Shown here one piece after another: positions 12,101-20,062 of a DNA stretch of 20,183 nt (positions within the stretch are counted from its first letter, which is position 1; each line of letters opens with the position of its first letter). A program made the position numbers and the translations under genes. The notes under the pieces were generated by a model. It did not search any database, was not told the DNA's origin, and saw only the letters and a program-made list of their open reading frames with translations. This DNA is from a virus: positions 1-20,183 of the IMG/VR virus record IMGVR_UViG_3300023301_000154; one strand, given 5' to 3'.

Positions 12101-13350
12101 GTCTTTACTGCATCAATAGTTTTTTCTGGACTATTCCAAACTCCCGGTTCTTTCATTTTTTCAGTATCTCTGCTTGTTGTTTGAGGTGGAGCTTGTTGTT
12201 GAACTGGAGCTTGTTGTTGAACTGGAGCTTGTTGTTGAACTGGAGCTTGTTGAGTCGCACCGGGAGGTGGTGTTGGTGGAACATCACCTGGGAAAGTTAC
12301 ATTCTCTCTAGGAACAGTTACACCAGGGTTAGCTGGTCCCTGTTGAGGTCTGTTTTGGTTAATGATTTGTGCACCTCCACCGATTACTCCTCCGGATAGT
12401 CCTGCAACACCGGCTGTCATAAATATCTGGCCACTTGTGAAATATAATTTTGCATCAGCTTTTATAGCATCTTTTTCTTCTTGTGTGCCAGCTCTTAAAT
12501 AAGCATCCTGCATCTTCAAAAGGTCTTGAGTAACTTCTGTTCCTGATTCAGCTAGTCCTGATTTTGTGATTGTTCTAAGAAACGTGGCTTTACCAGATTT
12601 AAACAATCCTTCAATTGTGTCACCAAGAACTTTATCAAGAGCAACATCAATAATAATTGGATTTAAACTTTCCACTCTTCCTTTTTCTTGAATTTGTTCG
12701 TTGGCTGAAAGGGCTGTCCAGTAAGCAATACCTGCTGATGGGTTCAAAAGTGAAATACCTACTCCGATAGCTGTCTGTGGAATAGTGTCATAAGCTTGAT
12801 ATAAAAATTCTTTAAACTTAGAAGGGTTTTCAGCTTGTTTTTGTTTTATAGAAGAATAAGCCTGGTCGTAAGTTATTTCTGATGATGCTGCTGATTTAAA
12901 CATTGCTTCAATACTAGACCCGGATGTTTTACCAACTTGAGTTGCAAGGAACCTACCTGTTGGTGAGTTCAACACATTTATAGGTTGTGCGTTCTGTGTG
13001 GCCCTCATTGTACCCTGAAAAGGTTTACGGATAGTATCAGTCAGAGGTTTTGTAACCTCTCTTTGTCTGTCAGCCATTTGTTGAATCTGGCCAGTTCCTT
13101 CAGTGTAAGCTTTTTTCCCGGCATCAACCAAGTTACCGACTGGTTGAAATTGGTAAGGACTCTCAAACTTTTTTTGAGGTTTTAAAGATTCGAAATTATT
13201 CTGGGGTGCATTGTCAAAAGGTGAAAATGATTTCTTGGGTGCATTATCAAAAGGTGAAAATGATTTCTCAGGAACAGAAAATCTACTTCGCCTTACGCTT
13301 TTATTTTCTTCATCACTATTTACTGTTGTGAATCTGCTGTTGTTTATCAT
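9163..13350 (-). CDS. Giant virion ejection (inner-core) protein with zinc-protease motif
   Basis: The 1395-residue protein is the last gene of the virion block and the largest. Disordered repeats fill the N-terminus (KSFSPFDNAP twice) and Gln/Pro/Ala repeats occur at about 366-388. HEVGH at 588-592, with DAAEFFAESFAEY at 644-656 as the likely third-ligand helix, marks a zincin metallopeptidase domain. Hydrophobic segments near residues 192-215, 301-330 and 1237-1255 could enter membranes. The large helical C-terminal part (for example LRRANRKVHLDPALKAMQ, RGTLFGKYNLPEA) resembles very large phage internal proteins expelled with DNA. By analogy with T7 gp16 it would help carry DNA across the host envelope. 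It starts 21 bases after the previous stop, without a Shine-Dalgarno sequence. The ejection role is inference from size, position and neighbours. Confidence 0.8.
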   Translation of the reverse strand: MINNSRFTTVNSDEENKSVRRSRFSVPEKSFSPFDNAPKKSFSPFDNAPQNNFESLKPQKKFESPYQFQPVGNLVDAGKKAYTEGTGQIQQMADRQREVTKPLTDTIRKPFQGTMRATQNAQPINVLNSPTGRFLATQVGKTSGSSIEAMFKSAASSEITYDQAYSSIKQKQAENPSKFKEFLYQAYDTIPQTAIGVGISLLNPSAGIAYWTALSANEQIQEKGRVESLNPIIIDVALDKVLGDTIEGLFKSGKATFLRTITKSGLAESGTEVTQDLLKMQDAYLRAGTQEEKDAIKADAKLYFTSGQIFMTAGVAGLSGGVIGGGAQIINQNRPQQGPANPGVTVPRENVTFPGDVPPTPPPGATQQAPVQQQAPVQQQAPVQQQAPPQTTSRDTEKMKEPGVWNSPEKTIDAVKTKQGAEVTRNEFVTQFQKASETIQEQGGQDKANSIELLKKKDAEGAIKAIDSVADTLPTEEEYIQTNSEKTNKSTEGYKKMSDFIDSMERDKTIFPEDAPILKTIFEDMDDTFLRGMTFKQDASMTRTPGFFQRSNPNAQGEYDIKKSKLKMSRGLTNMLNKDRSPGKVFVHEVGHAGYYMILTQEERAISDKIFKEQGGAKSEANKRIFKGGFHEGDKSDLDYYTQDAAEFFAESFAEYIYQNKVSSAQMEPMLKRVSKKFFAGLKRLVNRKNDAAVEKLRPLYEKILSGSKETPLSEFAGKEPPSFRKELQEMLNKPGEQAPVEQAPVEQAATPSLFQGVEGNFDPSQYPETQGLFEGGREPVVEETTLFKANKPSRVPPKGRLGIFSISQSPVRVLTKMGLRTEYDMLKDADFARQQEDFVIEAKIRGWMNTVPSKESNKKIFNWLDGDKKTELTAQELDVAGQIKGYLETWADRLGLSKEARISDYISHIFTKDSKGLPDDIGLMIRNKQPGEVYNKYLLKRLGAEGYLKDTWTALELYLRRANRKVHLDPALKAMQNGAKKLKTPEEKTYVEKLVGVVNMRPHANDTLVDNSINKITHHPLAVKMFGRVIGGPRPVRSATSALRKMKSRSVIAGSAITMAKNLTQGVNTFSEIGAAYTLVGYSAISKKGAGQELRDQGVLLNSFADNQTYSAVKRFAEQADKILYANMNVTEHINRGAAYYGAKQKFLDGKVSVKDVNKSLNRQYTKESGYETTEADAKKYGKYVAETTQFMFGSLDTPLLLSSDVMKTAFQFQTFTLKQIERIGSQVGDKEWAKLARYILSSAILFSTIGKVFGMKTLDTFPFVTLGKPPIYDLIDSIIQEGIIGKDDYGNKLDAEGRLSSVGSSFLTNVVPAGAQIKRSVQGFNEVNEGASRTKSGRKKYNVEKSTSNYIRGTLFGKYNLPEAKQYRKEQDNKKKGKSSKSKSKTTSRFTTI
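11104..11148 (-). repeat. 15-bp tandem repeat coding VEQAP units
   Basis: AGCTTGTTCTACAGG occurs at 11104-11118 and 11119-11133, with a diverged third copy to 11148. It is in frame (five codons) and makes EQAPVEQAPVEQA in a linker of the giant ejection protein. Confidence 0.75.
12188..12253 (-). repeat. 18-bp tandem repeat coding VQQQAP units
   Basis: GGAGCTTGTTGTTGAACT is present three times without change (12188-12241), plus a partial fourth copy. The unit is six codons, so gains or losses keep the frame. It encodes a Gln/Pro/Ala linker. Confidence 0.85.
13204..13268 (-). repeat. 33-bp tandem repeat near the ejection protein N-terminus
   Basis: A 32-base word repeats with a 33-base period (13204-13235 and 13237-13268), with a single G/A difference. 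It encodes two copies of KSFSPFDNAP, eleven codons per unit. Confidence 0.85.
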
Positions 13351-13371
13351 TTTTTTTATTGTTTGCCACCA

Positions 13372-14475
13372 TTACCTAAAAATGTTCGTAAACCAATTAC
13401 CAGTTTCTTCTGGTGTGGCTGGTAACTGACTAACTAGATACACCTTAACTGCAGCAGGTAAATTACCTTCCATAATTTCAGCCGCAGCTTCTTCGTTGGT
13501 AATTTCACCATTCTTAACTTCTTGCACTAAATTAGCCAACAAGTCGCTCATTAGCTCATTCTGTTCTGTACCATCTATGTCGAAATACTTAGGTGGGTTA
13601 ACAAAGTAGTTTGCTAAATCTGGGTCTAGGACAAGGAACTCAGCTTCTGTCATTCCGGCTTTAGAAGAACCTTTATTTATTTGGTCTTGGGAGAACTTAT
13701 TGGAAACTGTTACCCCTCCTTCTGACCCTCCTCTACTTCCTGTTGTGGCTTTCCACTGTCTAATGTTTTCGTTTACTGAAAATATTTTATCTTCTCTGTC
13801 TGCATCTCTTTTCGCAGCTTCTTCTCTGGTTTTTAGTCTAGCAAAAATATCATCTTGTATTGGGTCATAAATTCCTGCATAAGCTTTTTCGATTGCTTCC
13901 AAATCACTTGGACTGTAAACAATGTTACCTCCCTGAGTAAAGTCGTAGGGGTCTGTAGTACCAGTTGCTATGTCATTTCGGGTGTTATTTAAATTAGTTG
14001 CTCTTTGATTCAGACTAGCTGATGACTCATCTGGGTTAGCCATTGAGTCTCCTGCGTATTGTCCAACGTCTCCATTCCCTTTTTGTTGAGGAACTTTACT
14101 ACCTAAGAAAGATGAATACTCTTCCGGTGACATTATATCTCCAGTTTCAGGGTCTCTATATTTTGCATACAAATCAACTTCTGGCTGTGCTGGGGATTGC
14201 CCCCCTTGAAATATTGAGGATTGTTCGGGTGCACGAGTTCCTTTTGCATTAAACATATCCTGTATTCCTGCATCAGGTTCACGAGTTCCTTTTGCATTAA
14301 ACATATCCTGTATTCCCGTATCACCAGAAGGATTACCAACGGCTCCCGCAACGCTATAACTTCCTCCTCCATTTGGAAGTTGTCTTTCGGTATTCATGTA
14401 CGAACTATAAGGCCCCATAACATTTGTGTTTTGTTTTCCGTAGTATTTTGAGATTGAGTCCATTGAGTTAAACAT
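13372..14475 (-). CDS. Probable internal virion protein, 367 aa
   Basis: The protein has a low-complexity Gly/Asn/Gln-rich N-terminal third with two exact copies of GIQDMFNAKGTR (around residues 54-85). A charged coiled-coil stretch follows (DDIFARLKTREEAAKRDADRED), then an acidic helical C-terminus (EVKNGEITNEEAAAEIMEG) ending NWFTNIFR. No catalytic motif is visible. It sits between the peptidoglycan-binding protein and the giant ejection protein, the position of T7-like inner-core proteins. The start follows the upstream stop as TAATATG, a spacing also seen at 17184. The role is inferred from position. Confidence 0.65.
   Translation of the reverse strand: MFNSMDSISKYYGKQNTNVMGPYSSYMNTERQLPNGGGSYSVAGAVGNPSGDTGIQDMFNAKGTREPDAGIQDMFNAKGTRAPEQSSIFQGGQSPAQPEVDLYAKYRDPETGDIMSPEEYSSFLGSKVPQQKGNGDVGQYAGDSMANPDESSASLNQRATNLNNTRNDIATGTTDPYDFTQGGNIVYSPSDLEAIEKAYAGIYDPIQDDIFARLKTREEAAKRDADREDKIFSVNENIRQWKATTGSRGGSEGGVTVSNKFSQDQINKGSSKAGMTEAEFLVLDPDLANYFVNPPKYFDIDGTEQNELMSDLLANLVQEVKNGEITNEEAAAEIMEGNLPAAVKVYLVSQLPATPEETGNWFTNIFR
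14232..14316 (-). repeat. 48-bp-period direct repeat
   Basis: A 37-base identical word occurs at 14232-14268 and 14280-14316. The period of 48 bases is 16 codons, producing GIQDMFNAKGTR twice. Perfect identity suggests a recent duplication. Confidence 0.85.
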
Positions 14476-14476
14476 A

Positions 14477-15466
14477 TTAGTTGAATTGGTTATAACGTCC
14501 TGTTGCTAGTAATTTATTTCCTCTGTTTTGAAGTCTTGATGCTGCTCTTGTGTTTTCTATCGCTGATTTTTCACCAAGTCTTGTTCCTTTGAAACTATTG
14601 AAGTTCCCGGGGTTGTAAATTTTTGAAAGTTCTGATGAACCAACACCACCTCGTGCTGTGTTTGCGTTGAAAGTATTACCCCCTAGGTTAAATGAATTTT
14701 TGAACTGGTTAGTGTTAGATTTACCGTATTTATATTGAAAGTCTTGGCCAATAGAACTAATGTCACGAGAAGTATTCCCGAACTGTCTGTCTTGGTCTTG
14801 TTGATAAGTCCTCTCTAAATTCTTTTCTTTCTGTACTCGTCCTCCTGAAAACAGAACACCACTATTCGCTGCATTCTGGTCGGCTTTCGTTTTATCAACT
14901 TCAAACTGTTGACCTGAATTTAATAAGTAATTCTGATAATCGGCTTGTTTCTGTGCCAGAGCTGATTCAGTATCCGCAGTTTCTCTGTCTTCTAAAGCTT
15001 TAAAATAAGCTCTAGTGTTTGCGTTAGAATCCTCAATTGCTTTTTGTTGTGTCTCGACATCAAAAGGCATACCAAATGAATCAGTAATAGTAGACAAGTC
15101 TCCGTTCTGAAGAGCTGATATTACAGATTCTATCGTATCGCCGTTATTTATAAGAGAGGCAACTTTAGGATTTCTTGATGCGACTTCAGCATATTGAGAA
15201 TCAACAGATTCCTGAGTTTCTCTTTGATTACCTCTACCAGAAGCAACTTGAATAGACCTTGGTCCCCAGTGTCCAGGTCCTGATGAGTTGTCTACACCAT
15301 TGGCTCGTTGCCAGCTTTTTACAGCGGCTGTAGTTCTTGGTCCATATATTCCAGGTCCTGTAGCAATATCAGAATCAGATAGAAGTCCTTGCTGTCGTAA
15401 AAACTGCTGTAGTTTTGCTACTTCCTGCCCTGTTTGTCCTGGTGATAAGTTTGTTTGTGGATGCAT
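14477..15466 (-). CDS. Virion protein with N-terminal peptidoglycan-binding domain
   Basis: Residues 8-75 match a PG_binding_1 module: GQTGQEVAKLQQFLRQQGLL, then GIYGPRTTAAVKSWQRANGV and HWGPRSI, the usual G-YGP-T-AAVK-wQ pattern of cell-wall binding repeats. The rest is long helices rich in Gln, Glu and Ala (ESALAQKQADYQNYLLNSGQQ; EKNLERTYQQDQDRQ), then an Asn/Gly-rich tail. It has no lysozyme or amidase motif, so it would bind rather than cut the wall. It probably anchors the ejection apparatus or directs a partner to the cell wall. The presence of this domain shows the host has peptidoglycan. A close promoter is described at 15479-15507. Confidence 0.8.
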   Translation of the reverse strand: MHPQTNLSPGQTGQEVAKLQQFLRQQGLLSDSDIATGPGIYGPRTTAAVKSWQRANGVDNSSGPGHWGPRSIQVASGRGNQRETQESVDSQYAEVASRNPKVASLINNGDTIESVISALQNGDLSTITDSFGMPFDVETQQKAIEDSNANTRAYFKALEDRETADTESALAQKQADYQNYLLNSGQQFEVDKTKADQNAANSGVLFSGGRVQKEKNLERTYQQDQDRQFGNTSRDISSIGQDFQYKYGKSNTNQFKNSFNLGGNTFNANTARGGVGSSELSKIYNPGNFNSFKGTRLGEKSAIENTRAASRLQNRGNKLLATGRYNQFN

Positions 15467-15478
15467 GGTGTTTGTTTA

Positions 15479-15507
15479 AGTATATTGTTAAATTATTGCT
15501 TTGGCAA
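15479..15507 (-). promoter_or_regulatory. Internal promoter before the ejection-protein genes
   Basis: On the - strand TTGCCA (15507-15502), exactly 17 bases, then TATACT (15484-15479). Each box differs from consensus by one base. It overlaps the last codons of the upstream gene. Transcription would start about 5 bases before the ATG at 15466, giving a nearly leaderless mRNA. Confidence 0.6.
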
Positions 15508-15861
15508 CCTTTTTTCTAATTCGTCCACTCTATCTATTAAATCATTTATTTTATTTGCGAATAATAAGTATAAATCTTGTTTAGATTCGAACATCCCAAC
15601 CATCTGCCCTTCCAGTTGCTTTTTAGGATTCATACCCATAGTTTCTAGTTTCCCCATGTGTTTCTCTCTTGGTCTTTTTTTAACTTCATAGTCTGGGTCA
15701 TCAGACATAGGGTCAAAAGTTTCGGGGTCAAATTGTTCACTGGGATTTAAAGTTTCATCCATGATTTCTTTATAAGCAATTTTTCTTTGGGATATAGAAA
15801 GATTTGTGTCTGATATTTTTTCATTCCTATTATTTAATTCTATTTTTGTTAGTCTTTTCAT
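15493..15861 (-). CDS. Small coiled-coil protein after the tail fibre, 122 aa
   Basis: A strongly charged protein with an acidic central region (SEQFDPETFDPMSDDPDYEVKK) and a C-terminal heptad pattern (LLFANKINDLIDRVDELEKRL) likely to form a coiled coil. It follows the fibre gene by nine bases, where phages often encode fibre chaperones, connector or minor virion proteins, but no family signature is present. No Shine-Dalgarno sequence; leader AATAAAATATT. Confidence 0.6.
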   Translation of the reverse strand: MKRLTKIELNNRNEKISDTNLSISQRKIAYKEIMDETLNPSEQFDPETFDPMSDDPDYEVKKRPREKHMGKLETMGMNPKKQLEGQMVGMFESKQDLYLLFANKINDLIDRVDELEKRLPKQ

Positions 15862-15870
15862 AATATTTTA

Positions 15871-17184
15871 TTAAACTGCGGTCATATCAAATTGACCTCT
15901 AAATCCGTTGACATACCCTCTAAAACCTTTTGTTCCAGAATCAAAATATCTTATCTCACCAGAGATACTTGGATTTGTTGAACGCCCGGTCTCAAAATAA
16001 AAAGCTCTGGCATCATCAATGTATCCTCCACCTGATAGGTCGATAATATCTGCCTCGATTCTGTTGGCACCTAATATGTCGTCTCCAACGGTCAAATCTC
16101 CTGTTATTGTTATATTATTAACATTGGTTAAGCTGTATCCTCCCCAGTTTTTACTTGTGTTTATAGAAAGTCCGCTAAGAGTTGTAACACCAGATGTTGG
16201 CCAAGATGTTCTACGAACACCACCCAGAGTAAGTCCATCATCAACATCTAATTCATCAGTATTAAGATTATCTATGTATCCAGTATTCCAGGGCTCTCCG
16301 GATGTTCCGAGTGAACCTACGGACCCAAAAAGACCTACTGCCCTAAATCCATTATCGTCTAATTCATAAAGTTGGCTTCCGACATAAATTCCTAATTCGT
16401 CATTATTAACACCGAAGATAGTGGCGGCCGAATTACCGTCTTCACCGTAAAAAACCATACCGGAATTTTTTATCAAAGTTCTTCTTGTTCCTCCTGTGTC
16501 AAAGGACTCTATGGAATCGTCATCTATTTCAATTCTTTCACCTGATACACTTGTTCTTAATAATGCTCCTGTAATTGTTCCAGAAGTAATAGACCCTATG
16601 TCAGCTGTAATTGCAGATAATTGACCTACATTCATTTTTGAAGCATCAATTGTATTAGCTAAAATATTATCTCCTACAATTTGAGTAGCTTCTGAAAGGT
16701 TGTAGGTTGCATTAGGGGTAGCGTTTTCAGCTACCGCAATAAGAACTTTTCCTATTCCAACAGAGTTTGCAGAGGTCGTTGTAATTTGATATTCCGTTTC
16801 AGAGGTTAGTAAGTCCAAATAGATATATGTCTTCGCTGACATATTTCCTGTATTCCCTGCACTAATAGAGTATGAATTTCCATCTGCTGATGTAAATGTT
16901 CCAGCACCCCACGATACAGTATTGGAATCTGTAGAAGAAAAAACAGATGTTTGTCCCCATCCCCAGTTTGAAACATCTAATACACCTGATGGAAAAGTTC
17001 CTGGTTCTAAGACTGCACCGTTTATAAGTACATTGCTAGTATTTATATCTTGGGCGGCACCACCTGAGGGGATTGGTTCCGGTTCTTCTGGTGTAGAATC
17101 CCAAGAAGTAAAAGCTGCTCCTTGTGCATCTTGTGAGGCGTCTCTGTATAAAAATCTATTCAAGTATAATTCTGGTAGTTCCAT
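15871..17184 (-). CDS. Tail fibre or host-recognition protein
   Basis: I choose the ATG at 17184 (MELPELYLNRFLYRD, 437 aa), one base after the upstream stop (TAATATG). A longer version from 17238 would overlap the upstream gene by 53 bases. The N-terminal part has a Pro/Ser-rich region and many beta strands. The middle carries the tail-fibre ladder QIVGDNILANTIDASKMNVG and ITADIGSITSGTITGALL, the N-T-I-x-A-x-x-I-x-x-G-x-I repeats common in phage J-like and fibre proteins. The end has short Gly/Ser-rich beta repeats and finishes RYFDSGTKGFRGYVNGF, a form typical of fibre tips. It should bind the host surface. It follows the tail hub gene and precedes the ejection genes. Confidence 0.8.
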   Translation of the reverse strand: MELPELYLNRFLYRDASQDAQGAAFTSWDSTPEEPEPIPSGGAAQDINTSNVLINGAVLEPGTFPSGVLDVSNWGWGQTSVFSSTDSNTVSWGAGTFTSADGNSYSISAGNTGNMSAKTYIYLDLLTSETEYQITTTSANSVGIGKVLIAVAENATPNATYNLSEATQIVGDNILANTIDASKMNVGQLSAITADIGSITSGTITGALLRTSVSGERIEIDDDSIESFDTGGTRRTLIKNSGMVFYGEDGNSAATIFGVNNDELGIYVGSQLYELDDNGFRAVGLFGSVGSLGTSGEPWNTGYIDNLNTDELDVDDGLTLGGVRRTSWPTSGVTTLSGLSINTSKNWGGYSLTNVNNITITGDLTVGDDILGANRIEADIIDLSGGGYIDDARAFYFETGRSTNPSISGEIRYFDSGTKGFRGYVNGFRGQFDMTAV

Positions 17185-17185
17185 A

Positions 17186-18634
17186 TTAATTTTTATCAAG
17201 TCCTTGGTTTGAAATTTTAAGTATTTCAATACCATCAAACCTTATAGGTTCACCTTTTGAGTTACCTCTTATTCTTGTACGAAGAGTGTTGAAATCTTTC
17301 GTGTCTGAGTTAGGGAATAAAGACACATATTTTTCACTTATTGTACCTAAGTCTTCCCATATATTTTTTCCTTCTTTTTGTACTTGAGATTGTAGTAGTG
17401 CACCCCCACCGTTTTCTGATAAAACAGAAAGTCCTGTAATCTTTTTAGTGTCGCTATACATTTCAGAAAAAGAGTATCTTCTTCCGATAATCTCATAATA
17501 GATATCAGAACCTAGGTCAGTAAAACCAGTGTCTAGAGTTGATACTTTATTAGTATCAGTTCCGGATATTTGATTAATGTTTGTTCCATCATCGAAACTA
17601 ATTAAAGCCGTAATCTTACCTCCAGCATAATCGTAAATTGTCCATATTTGAGTAGAGATTGTATATCTCATTTGGCAGTTTGAATATGTAACACCTTCAA
17701 CTGTAACCTCACCAACTGACCACTTAATCGCATCAGTACCATCGTAGATTCCAACAACTTTTTCGTAGTTTACTCTAGGAATTGCTTTAACGAAATCACT
17801 AACCCTTCTTGAAATTTCAGTAGGTTGCCCGTCGTATGAAAATTTATAGAAACCTGAAGAGTGGTGGAAGTAAACCCCATCTTTTCCTTGAACGATTGAC
17901 TCTTGTGAATAAGTTCCTACATTGTAAGCTGGATAAGGGTCTACATTAGTAGCACTATATACTCTAAAAATATGGTTTTGTTTAAAAATCAAAAGAGCTT
18001 TTGGAACTCTGAATAATCCTGTTATTGATTCTCCGTCTTGAGGAGAAAAGCTTTCAATGTAATTTGAAGTGTCGTAAGTCAAAGTAAATGTTGAAGGGGG
18101 TGTGAACTGGACAATGTCTGAGAAATAAACAGCATCATTTTCTTTGTTGACAATCCAAACTCTACCGTCAAATCCGGCTTGAATAAAATCACCGACCGGC
18201 ATCACTGGGGTAGTTGGTACGATATTAGTTATAGCAGAGAAGTTCCCACCATTGGAAGCTTGAAGTGCATCTGTTCCGTTTACCATATAAATATGATTTA
18301 ACCATTGGCTAAATCTTGCTTTAGTTGAAACTGTTGCTGTACGGACTGAAGTCCATGAAGACCCATCCCAAACTGAAACATCAGTTCCTACTTGGCCATA
18401 GAGAAGTTTATCTCCACCCTGTATTTGTAATGTTCCAAAAGAAAGAATACTACCACCTAAATCATCGGCGTACTCGGTCATTCCTAATCGAGTTGTAGCT
18501 GAACCAATTCTATCAAAGTGAAGGTTGACTGCTAACTCAACAGAGTTTTGTGGACAAACAGTATCATTCAGTTGTGCTGAACGGATAACTCCTTCTGTTG
18601 GATATTGAATTTTTACGTTATCTGCTGTTTCCAT
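17186..18634 (-). CDS. Tail hub or nozzle candidate, beta-propeller-like
   Basis: The 482-residue protein is rich in short beta strands separated by Gly/Asp turns. Repeated blade-like segments include KLLYGQVGTDVSVWDGSSW, NHIYMVNGTDALQASNGG, GRVWIVNKENDAVYFSD and NHIFRVYSATN. Near the start VNLHFDRIGSATTRLGMTEY resembles the opening of podovirus tail proteins that line the tail tube (tail tubular protein B-like or nozzle). It lies directly between the adaptor candidate and the fibre, the usual place for the tail hub. Names such as gp12 of T7 are only by analogy. No enzymatic motif visible. Confidence 0.7.
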   Translation of the reverse strand: METADNVKIQYPTEGVIRSAQLNDTVCPQNSVELAVNLHFDRIGSATTRLGMTEYADDLGGSILSFGTLQIQGGDKLLYGQVGTDVSVWDGSSWTSVRTATVSTKARFSQWLNHIYMVNGTDALQASNGGNFSAITNIVPTTPVMPVGDFIQAGFDGRVWIVNKENDAVYFSDIVQFTPPSTFTLTYDTSNYIESFSPQDGESITGLFRVPKALLIFKQNHIFRVYSATNVDPYPAYNVGTYSQESIVQGKDGVYFHHSSGFYKFSYDGQPTEISRRVSDFVKAIPRVNYEKVVGIYDGTDAIKWSVGEVTVEGVTYSNCQMRYTISTQIWTIYDYAGGKITALISFDDGTNINQISGTDTNKVSTLDTGFTDLGSDIYYEIIGRRYSFSEMYSDTKKITGLSVLSENGGGALLQSQVQKEGKNIWEDLGTISEKYVSLFPNSDTKDFNTLRTRIRGNSKGEPIRFDGIEILKISNQGLDKN

Positions 18635-18638
18635 AATT

Positions 18639-20027
18639 TTAACTATTAATTATTATTGATGATTGTCCTAGGTATAAATTGTCTACTAAAGCGTCTAGTA
18701 ACGATTCGAACTTTAATAGGTCCGCATCGTCTGGTTCAAGGTCATTATCTTTACGATATTTAATTGCATAACGCAAATACCATTTATACATTTCTCTGTA
18801 GTGTTCCGGAAGAACTTGATATAGGTCATTAACTTCTTCTACTTTTTTATAGTAATCAAGATATACATTTTTTCCTTGCATTGAGTCTGGAATGATTCTA
18901 TCGAATACTAATTTGTTTTCGTAGACTGTGTAATAAACAGGCTGTGAAATAGTTGGTCGAGCCCAAACTTTTGTTCCTACTGGTATTTCTCTTGTGACCC
19001 CTGTGACCCCTGTTAGTTGGTTTGTTAATGAATTAACTCCTGTGTACGCTATTTGCATAATAGTCTGGTCAAAATCACTTGTCGCAACGTATGCAACCCC
19101 TGAAGATGAGTCTGAGAAATCTCCGATAGTATCTAAGGTTATTGTAGTTCCTGAGATAGCAACAAGGGCCTGATTATCTCCTCCAGAAACAGAGAATGAC
19201 ATTTGGTTCCATGTACGCTTGTCTATATATATTAGGTTGTATGGAGTTAGTATACTACCAATTATTAGTCTTGCTGCTAAAATTGAGCGGTCTGTATCTT
19301 TAAAATCAATATTGTCCGGTAAGTCAATTGAGTTGGTTCCCGCTAGTAACTTAACTGGAAATTCAAATTCCTGTTGCCACTCTTGTCTGATTCCGTAGAT
19401 TCTACCTTCAACAAACTTTCTCGCATCGTTAACAGCACTAAGACAAAACTCCATAGTAATTTTAGTATCGCTGTCTGATACACCCATAGCTTTTCTTACT
19501 GGCAATATAATTTTAGCTGCTGAATTTTCTGGATAGGATGTGACACTGATTGGTGTAGAGAAAGAAGAAACATCAGTAGTTTCTGAATTTTCCCATCGAA
19601 CTTTATAGTAGTCTCCAGCCAATCCTGTGTTGTCAAAAAATATTGTATTTTGCTGTGTTGTAAAAAATGTTTTTATTTCTAGTTCTGTGTAAGTTCCGTC
19701 AATTGTTGAGCTTTTGTGAACTGATATTTTGTCGTATTTAATTTCACTAACAATGTCTCCACGGCTATGAGATAGAGCTGTAGCTAAAGTAGTTAGTGAT
19801 TGGATTGTGTGTTCTGTTGATTGAATTATTTCAGAATTCTCAGCACCCAGTGAAGACAACAATAAGAATATATTACCCGTTGAAAAGTCTGAGGCATTGT
19901 CGACGGGAACGGCAGTAACACCTGCTGCAATATTCGCACTAAGATATGTAGAGGTTTTAATATCCAGATTATTTGGGATATCAATGGTGTTCCCTATATT
20001 GTGTTTTATATTTATTTGAGGGTGCAT
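18639..20027 (-). CDS. Head-tail adaptor or tail tubular A-like protein
   Basis: The 462-residue protein has an immunoglobulin-like beta N-terminal half: a strand-rich region beginning STYLSANIAAGVTAVPV, a T/V-rich segment and YYKVRWENSETTD. The C-terminal half includes AVNDARKFVEGRIY, VYLDYYKKVEEVND and LPEHYREMYKWYLRYAIKYRK, with many helices around a Tyr-rich cap. The order LP-x-x-Y-x-x-x-x-x-W-Y-L-R-Y-A-I resembles the helical end of podovirus adaptor/gatekeeper proteins that seat below the portal. It is the first large gene of the virion block in this window, followed by tail hub and fibre. The N-terminal beta domains could be decoration. Function by analogy. Confidence 0.6.
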   Translation of the reverse strand: MHPQINIKHNIGNTIDIPNNLDIKTSTYLSANIAAGVTAVPVDNASDFSTGNIFLLLSSLGAENSEIIQSTEHTIQSLTTLATALSHSRGDIVSEIKYDKISVHKSSTIDGTYTELEIKTFFTTQQNTIFFDNTGLAGDYYKVRWENSETTDVSSFSTPISVTSYPENSAAKIILPVRKAMGVSDSDTKITMEFCLSAVNDARKFVEGRIYGIRQEWQQEFEFPVKLLAGTNSIDLPDNIDFKDTDRSILAARLIIGSILTPYNLIYIDKRTWNQMSFSVSGGDNQALVAISGTTITLDTIGDFSDSSSGVAYVATSDFDQTIMQIAYTGVNSLTNQLTGVTGVTREIPVGTKVWARPTISQPVYYTVYENKLVFDRIIPDSMQGKNVYLDYYKKVEEVNDLYQVLPEHYREMYKWYLRYAIKYRKDNDLEPDDADLLKFESLLDALVDNLYLGQSSIIINS

Positions 20028-20062
20028 ATATTTTTAATTTATTAATAATTATTATTTTAAGT

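Noticed and set aside
12188-12253. CRISPR-like short repeats
   Set aside because: The 18-bp units are contiguous, in frame and inside a coding gene, with no spacers.
17185-17238. Upstream start for the tail fibre at 17238
   Set aside because: It would overlap the tail hub gene by 53 bases; the ATG at 17184 has the TAATATG junction seen elsewhere.
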